DNA of 64,000 nucleotides from Shimia sp022448905 (GCF_047126315.1 NZ_CP138953.1:1240001-1304000), one strand, 5' to 3'. Counted from the stretch's first letter, positions 1-9,120 are shown. Notes: generated by a model not told the origin, from the sequence alone. Numbers and translations: made by a program.

Positions 1-101
1 CCCATACATTTGAGGAGCGCATCTCGATTGATGCCTACCTCGATGCCGTGAGGGCCTACGCCCTCTTCATGACCCGCTTCTGTGGCGTGGTCGAACCCTA
101 G
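1..101 (+). CDS. C-terminal fragment, probable M20-family deacetylase/peptidase
   Basis: Only the last 32 or so codons are inside the window (frame beginning at base 3, stop TAG at 99-101). The tail reads HTFEERISIDAYLDAV and then a helix ending in VVEP. An Ala-His-Thr-x-x-Glu-Arg/Tyr-Ile-x-Ile-Asp segment followed by a last helix is how M20 zinc amidohydrolases (ArgE/DapE/carboxypeptidase G2 type) commonly end, with the His as a metal ligand. It lies just upstream of, and in the same direction as, a sugar-type ABC importer, so it may act on the imported compound. The assignment rests on about 30 residues and is tentative. Confidence 0.5.
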   Translation, partial: HTFEERISIDAYLDAVRAYALFMTRFCGVVEP

Positions 102-125
102 TTATGTTTTTTGTGGGAGGAAAAC

Positions 126-1166
126 ATGAAATACTTCAACATCGTAGCGGCTGCGTGCCTGTCGGTGGCTTCGGCTGCCGGCGCGGAAACCATTGGTCCA
201 AACGGCGAAGCGGCCACCGCCTCGACCGCTGTTCAGGTCAGTGACGATCACCTCGCCGCGCTCAAGTCCGGCAATCACAGCGCCGCGCTTTTGTGGCATG
301 ATCAATCCGATTTTGTGAACGCTGTTACCGCGGGTGCTAGCGACGAATTTGAACGCCTTGGCATCAAAGTTGTCGCCACCGCCTCAGCCGGTTTTGACGC
401 CGCCAAACAGCGCAGCGACATTGAAACCGCGATGGCCAAAGAGCCCAGCATCATTCTGTCCTTGCCATTGGACCCGGTGACCTCCGCAGCGGCCTTTGAA
501 GAGGCCAAGGAAAACGGCGTGGCGCTCAGCTTCCTGTCCAACGTGCCATCCGGCTATTCCCATCCGGCAGACTATGCCGCCATTGTGACCGACGATCTGT
601 TCCAGATGGGCAAGCAGGCCGCAGATGCGTTGGCTGCCTCTATGGGTGGCTCCGGCACCGTGGGCTGGATCTATCATGACGCGGACTATTACGTGACCAA
701 CCAGCGTGACAACGCGTTCAAAACCACCATCGAAACGGACTATCCGAATATCGAGATTGTGGCGGAACAAGGCATCAGCGACCCGGCCCGCGCCGAGGAA
801 ATTGCCAACGCCATGCTGCTGCGCAACCCGGATCTGGGCGGCATCTTTGTCACCTGGGCAGGCCCTGCTGAAGGCGTCCTGGCCGCACTGCGCGCCAATG
901 GAAACAAAAGCACCAATATTGTGACTTTGGACCTGTCCGAGCCGATCGCGCTGGACATGGTCAAAGGCGGCAACGTGGTCGCGATTGTGGCGGATGAAGC
1001 TTATGAGCTTGGCCGCGCCATGGCCGCCTCCGCAGCGCTTGATCTGCTGGGCGAAGAGGTGCCTGCCTTTGTTGTGGCCCCGGCCATCACCGTGACCGCA
1101 GACAACGTGCAAGATGGTTGGCAGAAGTCCCTGCGCGTGGACGCACCGGCCAGCCTGAGCAAGTAA
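126..1166 (+). CDS. Sugar-type ABC transporter periplasmic binding protein
   Basis: A 346-residue protein starting at ATG 126, with a GGAGG ribosome binding site at 116-120; the in-frame TTG at 111 overlaps that site and is unlikely to be used. Residues 1-20 form a Sec signal peptide ending in SAAGA, cleaved before Glu21. The rest resembles the periplasmic binding protein type 1 / LacI-like fold (RbsB class): an SDFVNAV segment, an SIILSLPLDP strand and loop, and a late VTLDLSEP strand. It should deliver a ligand to the permease at 1372 and the ATPase at 3547. The ligand cannot be told from sequence; the YhfX enzyme in the operon suggests an amino-bearing or amino-acid-like compound rather than a plain sugar. 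Confidence 0.85.
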   Translation: MKYFNIVAAACLSVASAAGAETIGPNGEAATASTAVQVSDDHLAALKSGNHSAALLWHDQSDFVNAVTAGASDEFERLGIKVVATASAGFDAAKQRSDIETAMAKEPSIILSLPLDPVTSAAAFEEAKENGVALSFLSNVPSGYSHPADYAAIVTDDLFQMGKQAADALAASMGGSGTVGWIYHDADYYVTNQRDNAFKTTIETDYPNIEIVAEQGISDPARAEEIANAMLLRNPDLGGIFVTWAGPAEGVLAALRANGNKSTNIVTLDLSEPIALDMVKGGNVVAIVADEAYELGRAMAASAALDLLGEEVPAFVVAPAITVTADNVQDGWQKSLRVDAPASLSK

Positions 1167-1371
1167 TCTCCTCTCTGTCGCTGGACCATAGGTGATCCCT
1201 TTTCACACTGGTCTGGCGGCAGGTCTCGCCTATCTCGTGGCCCCTGCGCGTATATGCGTGCATCGGCTGCTCCCCGACGTTCTCCTCCGGCGCGTACAAC
1301 GGCCCTGCTTTGCTGCGGGATGTCGCTCTTGACGCGTCCGGTGTGGTAGCTCTTCTATCTGAAAGATCGAC

Positions 1372-2325
1372 ATGACCCGCGTCTCTTCTCGACTGCAAGG
1401 ATTGGATTTCCAACAAGCGGTTGTCTACTTTGGCTTCCTTGCCATCTTCCTGTTTTTTGCGGTGACCCTCTATGACGATGGGTTCCTGACCCAGCGCAAT
1501 CTCACCAACATCGTGCTGCAAACTGCGCCTGCCACTATCATGGCTGTGGGCTTGGTCTTTGCGCTCTCCGCTGGCGAAATTGACCTCAGCTTCGGCTCCA
1601 TTGTGGCCGTCTCCGCGCTCTCTTGCGCGGTCGCCTTACAAAGCTTCCCCATGCCGGTTGGTGTCTTGGTGGGCTTGGGCGTTGGCGTTGCCATTGGCGC
1701 GTTTAACGGCGTCTTGGTGGCTTACCTCAAGCTGCCCTCGTTCCTTGTGACCCTCGCCACTATGGGGCTGTTTGCAGGCATCGCCCGCTCCATGACCAAC
1801 CTGCGCTCCGTGCCGGTGATGAACGACACCTTCACCGGCCTGTTTGGCTCCGGCAAGCTGTTCTCTGTGCCATCTTTGGTGATCTGGACCTGCCTTGGCG
1901 TGGGCATCGGCCATCTGATCTACCGCCACACCCGTTTTGGTGCCCATGTGCTGGCTACCGGAGACAACCCACGTGCGGCGCAAGTGTCTGGCATCAAAGT
2001 GGCCCGCGTGCGGCTGTATGTGATGATGATCTGTGGCGGCTGCGCTGGTCTGGCAGGGCTGCTCTATGCAGGTCGGCTTCAAGCTGCCAAGTACACCCTT
2101 GGCGAAAGCGACCTGATGACTGTGATCGCCGCCGTGATTGTCGGCGGCACTGCGCTCAACGGCGGCAAAGGCTCGGTTGTGGGCGCGCTGTTGGGTTCGC
2201 TCCTGATGGGCATGCTCAACAACGGGCTGATCCTTATGAACCTCAAAGTTTCGGACCAAATGATTGTGCGTGGCTTGATCATCCTGATCGCTGTTGCCGT
2301 CTCGCTCCGCGACACCTCGCGTTAA
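1372..2325 (+). CDS. ABC transporter permease, RbsC/CUT2 family
   Basis: A 317-residue polytopic inner-membrane protein with about eight to ten hydrophobic segments. It carries family features of ribose-type permeases: a GEIDLSFGSIV loop, a segment beginning YLKLPSFLVTLATMG, ATGDNPRAAQVSGI before the cytoplasmic coupling region, and a GGTALNGGKGSVVGALLG stretch. It forms the membrane channel with the ATPase encoded at 3547. A 205-bp spacer separates it from the binding protein gene, long for this operon type, with no hairpin that I can see. The next gene starts 13 bases after its stop. The ribosome binding site (GAAAGATCGAC) is weak. Confidence 0.88.
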   Translation: MTRVSSRLQGLDFQQAVVYFGFLAIFLFFAVTLYDDGFLTQRNLTNIVLQTAPATIMAVGLVFALSAGEIDLSFGSIVAVSALSCAVALQSFPMPVGVLVGLGVGVAIGAFNGVLVAYLKLPSFLVTLATMGLFAGIARSMTNLRSVPVMNDTFTGLFGSGKLFSVPSLVIWTCLGVGIGHLIYRHTRFGAHVLATGDNPRAAQVSGIKVARVRLYVMMICGGCAGLAGLLYAGRLQAAKYTLGESDLMTVIAAVIVGGTALNGGKGSVVGALLGSLLMGMLNNGLILMNLKVSDQMIVRGLIILIAVAVSLRDTSR

Positions 2326-2338
2326 GAAAGGACACCTC

Positions 2339-3550
2339 ATGTTCCTGAAAACACTGATTGACCGAAACCCGCGCTTCATCGAGGCCGCCATGGCCTTGCA
2401 CCAAGCCGGGGAAATTCCGCCCAACTCTTATGTGATCGACCTCGACCAAGTCGAAGCCAACGCACGGTTGTTCTCCGAAGAGGCCGCTAAATACGGCCTG
2501 AAAACCTTTGCCATGACCAAGCAGGTCTCCCGTCACTCCGGCTTTTGCGCCGCCGTGATGCGCGGCGGTATTGATCGCTCTGTTGCGGTCGACATGGACT
2601 GCGCCATCGCCTGCCACCGTGCCGGTTTGCGCACCGGCCATCTGGGCCATCTGGTGCAAGTGCCTCAGCGAGACGCAGGCTATGCCGCTGCGCATTTGAA
2701 GCCCGACTACTGGACTGTCTTCACCATGGACAAAGCCCGCGAAGCTGCCCAAGCAGCGTCCGAGGCTGGTCGCGTGCAAAACATCCTCGCGCGGATCCAG
2801 ACCGGCGGCGACACCTTCTATCGCGGCCACGAAGGCGGCTTCGCTGCCGAAGACATTGTGAAAATCGCCGACGAGATCGACGCGCTCGACGGCGCACGCT
2901 TTGCCGGCATCACCACCTTCCCGGCTCTCCTGTTTGATCTCGACAGCAATTCGGTGAAACCCACACAAAACCTCGCCACACTGAGCGAAGCGCTGAAAGC
3001 CTTGGCCGACGCCGGTCGGACTGACATCGAAGTCAACGCACCAGGCACCAACTCCATGGCGCTCTTGCCTGCCCTGGCCGAGGCGGGCGCCACGCAGGTC
3101 GAACCCGGCAACGCACTGCACGGCACCACGCCTCTGCATGCGGTGAAGGATCTGCCTGAAGGTCCCGCTGTGTTGTACCTGAGCGAAGTGTCTCACCAGC
3201 ACAAAGACGAAGCTTACTGCTTTGGTGGCGGTCTCTACATTGACCCGGTGTTCCCGGCCTACGACGTGCAGGCGTTGGTCTCCGCCACGCCGACTTCTGC
3301 GCCGGACGCGCTCTACAAGGTTGACATCCCTGAGTACAAAGCCATCGACTACTACGGCATGATCAACACCAAAGACCGCCCTGTACCCAACACCGGCGAC
3401 ACAGTGGTGTTTGGCTTCCGTGGTCAAAGCTTTGTCACCCGTGCCAATGCTGTCAGTGTCTCCGGCGTCGCGTCCGGCACGCCCAAAGTCACCAGCATCG
3501 AAAACATCTTTGGCCAGCCCGTCGACCGCCACGAGGGGTATTCCGCATGA
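2339..3550 (+). CDS. yhfX: YhfX-family PLP-dependent enzyme (alanine racemase-like N-terminal fold)
   Basis: A 403-residue fold-type III PLP protein. The start at ATG 2339 follows AAGAAAGGAC. The opening (two Asn-Pro-Arg helices, then SYVIDLDQVEANA) and later blocks such as TKQ, HLGHLVQVP, EPGNALHGT and YCFGGG match what I recall of E. coli YhfX. The presumed Schiff-base lysine is Lys61 in the MTKQ motif. YhfX has no established reaction that I know of; in E. coli it lies in the yhf/php operon with a phosphotriesterase homologue and a phosphopentomutase-like protein. Here the gene sits between the permease and ATPase genes of a CUT2-type transporter and overlaps the ATPase gene by four bases (ATGA), so it probably acts on the imported substrate. 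Confidence 0.82.
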   Translation: MFLKTLIDRNPRFIEAAMALHQAGEIPPNSYVIDLDQVEANARLFSEEAAKYGLKTFAMTKQVSRHSGFCAAVMRGGIDRSVAVDMDCAIACHRAGLRTGHLGHLVQVPQRDAGYAAAHLKPDYWTVFTMDKAREAAQAASEAGRVQNILARIQTGGDTFYRGHEGGFAAEDIVKIADEIDALDGARFAGITTFPALLFDLDSNSVKPTQNLATLSEALKALADAGRTDIEVNAPGTNSMALLPALAEAGATQVEPGNALHGTTPLHAVKDLPEGPAVLYLSEVSHQHKDEAYCFGGGLYIDPVFPAYDVQALVSATPTSAPDALYKVDIPEYKAIDYYGMINTKDRPVPNTGDTVVFGFRGQSFVTRANAVSVSGVASGTPKVTSIENIFGQPVDRHEGYSA

Positions 3551-4284
3551 GTGATCAAGAAGTACTTTCCCTCACCAACATCCACAAAGCCTTTGGCGGC
3601 GTGGTGGCCATCGAAGACTTTTCCCTGAACTTGAAAGCGGGTGAGGTGGTCGCGCTGGTGGGCGACAACGGCGCGGGCAAATCCACGCTGATCAAGATCA
3701 TCTCAGGCGTTTACACACCTACATCTGGTGAAATTCTGCTGGATGGCGAGGCCGCTGACATCCGCGACGCCTCCGCCGCCCGCGCCAACGGCATCGAGGT
3801 GGTTTATCAGGATCTCGCGCTGGCGGATCAGCAACCGGTCTACATGAACATGTTCTTGGGGCGCGAGCTGACCAAAGGTCCGCTGAACCTGCTGGACAAG
3901 GCCCGCATGCGCCAGGAAACGCAGGACCTTGTGGACGAGCTCGACGTGCGCATCCCCTCGGCCAGCTCCACCATCAGCGATCTCTCCGGTGGTCAACGCC
4001 AAGGCATCGCCATCGCCCGCGCCACACACTGGGCTAGCAAACTGGTTTTGTTGGATGAACCCACGGCAGCGCTTGGGGTTGCGGAAACCGCACGGGTGGA
4101 GGCGCTGATCGAACAGCTGAAGGCCAAAGACCTCGCCATTCTCATCATCAGCCACAGTTTGGATCAGGTGTTCCGCCTGTCTGACCGCATCTGCGTCTTG
4201 CGGCGCGGCAAGCAAATTGGCGTGCGCGACACCAAATCCACCGACAAGAACGAGATTGTCTCAATGATCACGGGCGTCGCGTAA
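3547..4284 (+). CDS. ABC transporter ATP-binding protein, single-domain CUT2 type
   Basis: A 245-residue nucleotide-binding protein: Walker A GDNGAGKST from residue 39, Q-loop VVYQD near 86, signature LSGGQ at 146-150, Walker B LVLLDE at 166-171 and switch His in IISHS. Unlike two-domain RbsA/MglA proteins it has one cassette, like FrcA. It energises the permease at 1372. The ATG overlaps the yhfX stop by four bases, consistent with translational coupling. It is the last gene of the operon and is followed by an intrinsic terminator. Confidence 0.9.
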   Translation: MSDQEVLSLTNIHKAFGGVVAIEDFSLNLKAGEVVALVGDNGAGKSTLIKIISGVYTPTSGEILLDGEAADIRDASAARANGIEVVYQDLALADQQPVYMNMFLGRELTKGPLNLLDKARMRQETQDLVDELDVRIPSASSTISDLSGGQRQGIAIARATHWASKLVLLDEPTAALGVAETARVEALIEQLKAKDLAILIISHSLDQVFRLSDRICVLRRGKQIGVRDTKSTDKNEIVSMITGVA

Positions 4285-4341
4285 AGCGGCAAAAACCACC
4301 ACTCATTTCCCATACCAGGGCGCTCCCGTGCCCTGGCACCT

Positions 4342-4378
4342 GTCCTCGGCCCCTATCAGGCTGAGGACTTTGTTTTTT
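4342..4378 (+). terminator. Intrinsic terminator of the YhfX-ABC operon
   Basis: A ten-pair stem (GTCCTCGGCC with GGCTGAGGAC, one G-T pair) closes a seven-base loop and is followed directly by TTTGTTTTTT. It lies between the convergent ABC operon and map. Confidence 0.88.
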
Positions 4379-4388
4379 GCAAGGAAGG

Positions 4389-5255
4389 TTACTTCCAGGT
4401 GGGGTGATACAGCCCCGCCTTGGAGAGCGTAAAGATATCCACGCCATCTGCGGTCACGCCCACGGAATGCTCAAACTGCGCCGACAAGGATTTGTCGCGC
4501 GTCACCGCTGTCCAATCATCCGCCAGCACTTTGGTTTCCGGACGGCCCATGTTCAGCATCGGCTCAATGGTGAAGAACATGCCTTCTTCCAGCACTGGCC
4601 CGCTGCCCGCGCGGCCATAGTGCAGCACGTTGGGCGGCGAGTGAAACACTCGGCCCAGACCGTGGCCGCAGAAGTCGCGCACAACGGACATGCGCTGGCG
4701 TTCCGCATAGGTCTGGATCGCATAACCGATGTCGCCAAAGGTGTTGCCCGGTTTGACCGCCTCAATGCCCAGCATTAGCGCATCATGGGTCACCTGAATG
4801 AGCTTCTTGGCAAATCCCTTAGGCTTGCCCGCCACATACATACGGCTGGTGTCGCCATACCAACCATCAACCACCACGGTCACGTCGATGTTCAGAATAT
4901 CCCCATCATGCAGCTTGTCGTCTTCGCGCATCGGGTCTTCCTTGCGCGCGCTGGTCTCTTTGTTCCACTTCGGGATCGGGCTGCCGGGAATACCATGGCA
5001 GACCACATGGTTCACACTGATACAGCTTGCATGCTGATAGCCGCGATAGCCAATGGTGGCCGAGGTCGCGCCAGCGGCATTGACCTGCGCTTCGATCAGC
5101 CGGTCCAACTCCGCAGTGGTTTGACCGGGAAACACGTGCTCTGCGATGTCATCCAGAATCTGCGACGCCAAAGCCCCGGCCTTGTGCATGCCGGCATGAT
5201 CCTCTGGCGAATAGAGGTCGATGCTGTCGCGTGTTTTGCGGCGTTTGCCGATCAT
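4389..5255 (-). CDS. map: Type I methionine aminopeptidase
   Basis: A 288-residue protein that removes the initiator Met from nascent proteins. The five metal ligands are present: Asp124 (NID), Asp135 (YGD), His198 (CGHG), Glu231 (TIEP) and Glu262 (QFEH). Compared with E. coli MetAP there is an insertion of roughly 20 residues after HGIPG (about residues 91-113), rich in charged residues. Transcribed away from sfsA, which lies 83 bases upstream on the same strand, so the two may be cotranscribed. Confidence 0.95.
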   Translation of the reverse strand: MIGKRRKTRDSIDLYSPEDHAGMHKAGALASQILDDIAEHVFPGQTTAELDRLIEAQVNAAGATSATIGYRGYQHASCISVNHVVCHGIPGSPIPKWNKETSARKEDPMREDDKLHDGDILNIDVTVVVDGWYGDTSRMYVAGKPKGFAKKLIQVTHDALMLGIEAVKPGNTFGDIGYAIQTYAERQRMSVVRDFCGHGLGRVFHSPPNVLHYGRAGSGPVLEEGMFFTIEPMLNMGRPETKVLADDWTAVTRDKSLSAQFEHSVGVTADGVDIFTLSKAGLYHPTWK

Positions 5256-5338
5256 TTGGAGTGCTCCGTCACGTAAGGTTTGCGGCTATGTAAGCGCAAT
5301 TTCTTAAAACTTCTAGGGCTTAGGCACACCACCTTCTG

Positions 5339-6052
5339 TCACGCACCGTCAAAGGAAAAGGGCAGGGGGCGGCCGATGGTGATCTCCGTTGGCGAAATGT
5401 CACAGCCGTAGGCCAGCACCTTCACGCCCGCCGCTTGGGCGCGCCTGAACGTCTCGGCATAGGTCGGGTCAATGTCCGGAGCCAAGGTGACACGTGTTGC
5501 ATCTGTGCGCTGCACCAGATAGAGCATCATCGCGTCATGCCCTTCGGCGATCATCGCCATCAGCTCTTCGAGGTGCTTTGCACCCCGCGCGGTCACACTG
5601 TCCGGAAACTCCGAAACGCCATCTGCGCGACTCAATGTCACCGACTTCACTTCCAAATAGAGGTCCTTGCGCCCTTCGCCAGACAGCAGGAAATCAATCC
5701 GGCTGTTGCTACCGTATTTCACCTCTGGCCGCACGGTTTCATAGTCTGCCAGTTCCGGTATCTCATGCGCCAACAACGCGGCTTTCAAAGCGCGATTGGG
5801 AACCGAGGTATCGACCCCAGTGAAATGCCCGTTCTCATGTTCCACCAACCGCCAGCCGTATTTCAGCTTCTTTTTGGGATCATCGTTGGGTTCCAGCCAG
5901 ACTTTGATGCCCTCATCCTTCAACCCCATCATCGAGCCGGGATTGGCACAATGCGCGGTCACTTCGCGCCCATCTTCTAGGCGAACATCTGCGAGGAACC
6001 GCTTGTAGCGGCGAAGTAGCACGGCGGGAACGAGAGGGGTTTGAAAGCGCAT
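5339..6052 (-). CDS. sfsA: SfsA family DNA-binding/nuclease-like protein
   Basis: A 237-residue SfsA protein. Diagnostic blocks are an N-terminal RRYKRFLADV, CANPGSM near residue 35, RIDFLL and LEVKSVTL in the middle, and the conserved FPDSVTARG. E. coli SfsA was named for stimulating maltose metabolism genes; the central D-x(n)-E-x-K arrangement (IDFLL... LEVKS) has been linked to a nuclease-like fold. The in vivo role is unclear. Divergent from the CinA-like gene, with a 47-base shared promoter region. Confidence 0.93.
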   Translation of the reverse strand: MRFQTPLVPAVLLRRYKRFLADVRLEDGREVTAHCANPGSMMGLKDEGIKVWLEPNDDPKKKLKYGWRLVEHENGHFTGVDTSVPNRALKAALLAHEIPELADYETVRPEVKYGSNSRIDFLLSGEGRKDLYLEVKSVTLSRADGVSEFPDSVTARGAKHLEELMAMIAEGHDAMMLYLVQRTDATRVTLAPDIDPTYAETFRRAQAAGVKVLAYGCDISPTEITIGRPLPFSFDGA

Positions 6053-6099
6053 GGCACAGGCCTATACCTGCGGTGAGTGACTGACAAGGACATGAGACC

Positions 6100-6819
6100 A
6101 TGGCAAACCCAACCGCAGCCATGCTGGTGATTGGCGATGAAATTCTTTCCGGCCGCACCCGCGATGCCAATATGCATTTCTTGGCTGGGGAATTGACCAA
6201 ACATGGCATCGACCTGACCGAGGTGCGTGTGGTTTCTGATAATGCTCCGGCGATTGTCACAGCGGTGAAGCAACTTTCAGGTGCCTACGAGCACGTCTTC
6301 ACCTCCGGCGGCATTGGCCCAACCCATGATGACATCACCGCCGACTGCATTGCCGAGGCTTTTGATAAACATATCGACGTGCGCGCCGACGCCGCCGCGC
6401 TGTTGCAGGCGCACTACGACAACGCCGGGCAGGAGTTCAACGAAGCGCGCAAGCGCATGGCCCGCATCCCGGACGATGCCACGCTGATCGACAACCCCGT
6501 GTCTGTCGCGCCGGGCTTCCGGCTGGAAAACGTCTACGTCATGGCAGGGGTGCCATCGGTATTCCAAGCCATGGTGGCCAGCGTTCTGCCAACCCTGACG
6601 GGTGGCGCGCCTCTGCTGAGCCAAACTCTGCGGATAGAGCGCGGCGAAGGTGACATCGCGGGCCCGCTGGCAGATCTCGCAACCGAGTTCTCCGACCTTT
6701 CCATCGGCTCCTACCCCTATCAACGCAACGGGGCTTATGGCTCCAACATCGTTATTCGCGGCACCGACGGTGCGCGGATCGATGCGGCGATCACCAAACT
6801 CTCCGGCCTCTTCGCATGA
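6100..6819 (+). CDS. CinA N-terminal-type molybdopterin-binding domain protein
   Basis: A 239-residue protein of the MoaB/MogA fold found at the N terminus of CinA: MLVIGDEILSGR at the start, VSDN, FTSGGIGPTHDD, then MAGVPSVF. The C-terminal nicotinamide-nucleotide deamidase domain of full-length CinA is absent, so this is the stand-alone COG1058 form, often annotated competence/damage-inducible protein A. The biochemical role of the single-domain form is not settled. It opens a four-gene run whose members overlap or nearly touch. Confidence 0.88.
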   Translation: MANPTAAMLVIGDEILSGRTRDANMHFLAGELTKHGIDLTEVRVVSDNAPAIVTAVKQLSGAYEHVFTSGGIGPTHDDITADCIAEAFDKHIDVRADAAALLQAHYDNAGQEFNEARKRMARIPDDATLIDNPVSVAPGFRLENVYVMAGVPSVFQAMVASVLPTLTGGAPLLSQTLRIERGEGDIAGPLADLATEFSDLSIGSYPYQRNGAYGSNIVIRGTDGARIDAAITKLSGLFA

Positions 6820-7547
6820 CCTCTAACGTCTCGGCGCACACCCTCTATGACGTGATCGACGGCACCTGGCCTGCCGCCGCGACCCATAGTTGCGGGTGTT
6901 TCACCCTGCGCGACGGTCAGGGCGGTGGCAAACGGGTCTCTGCCGCCACGTTAAGCGGCGACCTTGTGCTGGACGACATCGCCGCGGCTGAGGCAGGCAT
7001 GCGTGCCCTCAACCAACAACCGCTTTTTCAAATCCGTGAAGGTGACGCGGAGCTGGACGCCGCTCTGGAGGCGCGCGGGTATGAGATCGTCGATCCCGTG
7101 ACCATGTACGTCATCCCGGCCAAGGACCTCGCGACTGAACGCCCGCCGCGCACTGCAGCCATCCCTGCATGGGAGCCGCTGCAGATCATGAAAGAAATCT
7201 GGGCGCAGGGCGGCATGGACCTCGTCCGTTTGAACGTCATGGGCCGCGCCCCTATGCCCAAAACCGGCTTTGTGTCCCGCTGGCAGGACAAGCCCGCGGG
7301 CGCATCTTTCCTTGGCCTGCACAACGGCATCGGCATGGTGCACGCGCTGGAAATCCTGCCGTTCCAACGCCGTCAGGGCGTCGCCCGCTTCTTGATGCAA
7401 CGTGCCGCCTTCTGGACGCTAGAGAACGGCGGAACCCACCTGTCGGTCATTTGTGTCACTTCGAACGCAGCGGCAAATCGGCTGTACTCTTCCCTCGGTA
7501 TGACCGTTGTGGGAGAGTACCACTACCGGTGCAAACCCACCGATTAA
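6816..7547 (+). CDS. GNAT-family N-acetyltransferase
   Basis: A 243-residue protein whose C-terminal half carries the acetyl-CoA binding core: an ALEILPFQRRQGVARFLM block (the R/Q-x-x-G-x-A loop) and the last strand and helix VTSNAAANRLYSSLGM. The N-terminal 120 residues are less conserved and may form a second degenerate acetyltransferase-like half. The start overlaps the preceding stop by four bases (ATGA). The substrate cannot be predicted. Confidence 0.85.
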   Translation: MTSNVSAHTLYDVIDGTWPAAATHSCGCFTLRDGQGGGKRVSAATLSGDLVLDDIAAAEAGMRALNQQPLFQIREGDAELDAALEARGYEIVDPVTMYVIPAKDLATERPPRTAAIPAWEPLQIMKEIWAQGGMDLVRLNVMGRAPMPKTGFVSRWQDKPAGASFLGLHNGIGMVHALEILPFQRRQGVARFLMQRAAFWTLENGGTHLSVICVTSNAAANRLYSSLGMTVVGEYHYRCKPTD

Positions 7548-7558
7548 GGGAGGCCAAC

Positions 7559-8131
7559 GTGGCAGATACAAGCAAACCAACCGCGCTTAACATTCCAATG
7601 ATGGACCCGCTTCCGCCGGAGACCCAGCGCTACTTTGACATCTGCCAGGAAAAGCTTGGCATGGTGCCCAATGTGCTCAAGGCCTACGCCATCCATGCCG
7701 ACAAGCTGAACGCCTTCACCGCGCTCTACAACGACCTCATGCTGGGCGACAGCGGCCTCACGAAACTGGAGCGCGAGATGATCGCCGTGGTGGTCAGCGC
7801 GATCAACAAATGTTTCTACTGCCTCGTCGCCCATGGCGCCGCCGTGCGTCAACTCTCCGGCGATCCGGCGCTGGGCGAGATGATGGTGATGAACTGGCGC
7901 GTGGCCGATCTGGACGCCCGCCAATACGTCATGCTGGCCTTTGCCGAGAAAATGACCACCGCCTCTGCAACCATCGAAGAGACCGACCGCCAGGGCCTGC
8001 GCGATGTGGGCTTCACCGATCAAGACATCTGGGACATCGCCAATGTGGCTGGCTTCTACAACATGTCCAACCGCGTTGCCTCCGCCACCGCCATGCAACC
8101 CAACGCAGAGTACCACGCACTCGCAAGATGA
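7559..8131 (+). CDS. AhpD-like peroxidase-related protein (carboxymuconolactone decarboxylase family)
   Basis: A 190-residue protein that begins at GTG 7559, chosen because GGGAGG lies at 7548-7553. The redox motif CFYCLVAHG (CxxC followed by His) near residue 85 marks the AhpD / peroxidase-related family (uncharacterised peroxidase-related enzyme type). These proteins are thought to reduce peroxides or act as thiol-disulfide partners. Next to last gene of the 6100-9120 run; its stop overlaps the following start. Confidence 0.87.
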   Translation: MADTSKPTALNIPMMDPLPPETQRYFDICQEKLGMVPNVLKAYAIHADKLNAFTALYNDLMLGDSGLTKLEREMIAVVVSAINKCFYCLVAHGAAVRQLSGDPALGEMMVMNWRVADLDARQYVMLAFAEKMTTASATIEETDRQGLRDVGFTDQDIWDIANVAGFYNMSNRVASATAMQPNAEYHALAR

Positions 8132-9120
8132 AATCCGGCACGCTCATAACCTGGCTCCTCCTGTGCCCAGCCGCCAGCTGGGCCTTTGAGCCGCGTTTTG
8201 AAACGCCGGGGCAGCTTTTGGGCGAAGACATTCAGCCGCAAAACGTGTTGTCTCTCGCGCTGTCACCAGCAACCGATGGCACGGTGCCAACCATTCCCGT
8301 GGCTGGCACTCTGCGCAAACGCAGCTGGCGCTTCTCCAGCGGCTTTCCCGGCACCGGCAGCGTCAATGCCGCGCTTGCGGCCCAATTGCTGGACGACGGA
8401 TACGACCTGATTCTGTCCTGTGACGCTGCAGGCTGTGGCGGGTTCGACTTCCGCTTTGGCATTGACGTGCTCCTGCCGCCGCAGATGTTTGTCGACCTCT
8501 CCGACTACTTCTACCTCTCCGCCCGCCGCGAAACCGACCAAGGCCCCGAAGCTGTCGCCGCCCTTGTCAGCCGCACCGCTCAAGCTGGAATGGTTCAGCT
8601 CTACGACATCCGGCCGGACAGCGTTCCTGCGCCGGAGCCCACCGAACCCAGCGCGCCGTTCGATCCGCCCAAAGTCGAAGAGCAGACGCAGCCCGCCGTC
8701 GTGCCGGAGGTGACCACAGCTGTCACCGCTCCAGAAACTGCCACCGACATTGCCAAAACCCTGGCCCAATCCGGCCATGTGGTTCTCAGCGATCTGTCCT
8801 TTGAAACCGGCGCGTCCAGATTGGCCGACACGGAGTTTGCCTCGCTCGCCGCCTTGGCCGCGTTCCTTAAAGCGGATCCCAACCGCCGCATCGCGCTTGT
8901 CGGCCACACCGACAGCAAAGGCTCGCTGGCGGCCAACACCAGCCTTTCGCAAAAACGCGCCTCCGCCGTGCGCAACCGGCTAATCAACACCCACGGCGTG
9001 CCGAGAGCGCAGGTCGAAGCCCAAGGCGCAGGCTACCTCGCCCCCATTGCCACAAACCTCACCGAGGAAGGCCGCACGCGCAATCGTCGGGTTGAGGCGG
9101 TGCTGCTGTCTGGCAGCTAA
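8128..9120 (+). CDS. OmpA-family outer membrane/periplasmic protein
   Basis: A 330-residue protein. ATG 8128 overlaps the previous stop (ATGA). Residues 1-19 are a signal peptide (CPAASWA then FEPR). The N-terminal half contains a CDAAGCGGFDFRFG segment similar to DUF4892-type domains, followed by a Pro/Glu-rich linker (about 165-205). The C-terminal OmpA/MotB peptidoglycan-binding domain has LSFETGASRL, HTDSKGS, RASAVRNRL and the RNRRVE ending. It probably anchors the envelope to peptidoglycan. Confidence 0.88.
   Translation: MKSGTLITWLLLCPAASWAFEPRFETPGQLLGEDIQPQNVLSLALSPATDGTVPTIPVAGTLRKRSWRFSSGFPGTGSVNAALAAQLLDDGYDLILSCDAAGCGGFDFRFGIDVLLPPQMFVDLSDYFYLSARRETDQGPEAVAALVSRTAQAGMVQLYDIRPDSVPAPEPTEPSAPFDPPKVEEQTQPAVVPEVTTAVTAPETATDIAKTLAQSGHVVLSDLSFETGASRLADTEFASLAALAAFLKADPNRRIALVGHTDSKGSLAANTSLSQKRASAVRNRLINTHGVPRAQVEAQGAGYLAPIATNLTEEGRTRNRRVEAVLLSGS

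Noticed and set aside
2279..3532. 417-codon minus-strand frame across yhfX
   Set aside because: Mirror of the strong plus-strand YhfX frame; composition typical of a shadow frame.
7169..7558. N-terminal extension of the AhpD-like protein
   Set aside because: It overlaps the GNAT gene and the GTG start at 7559 has a good ribosome binding site.
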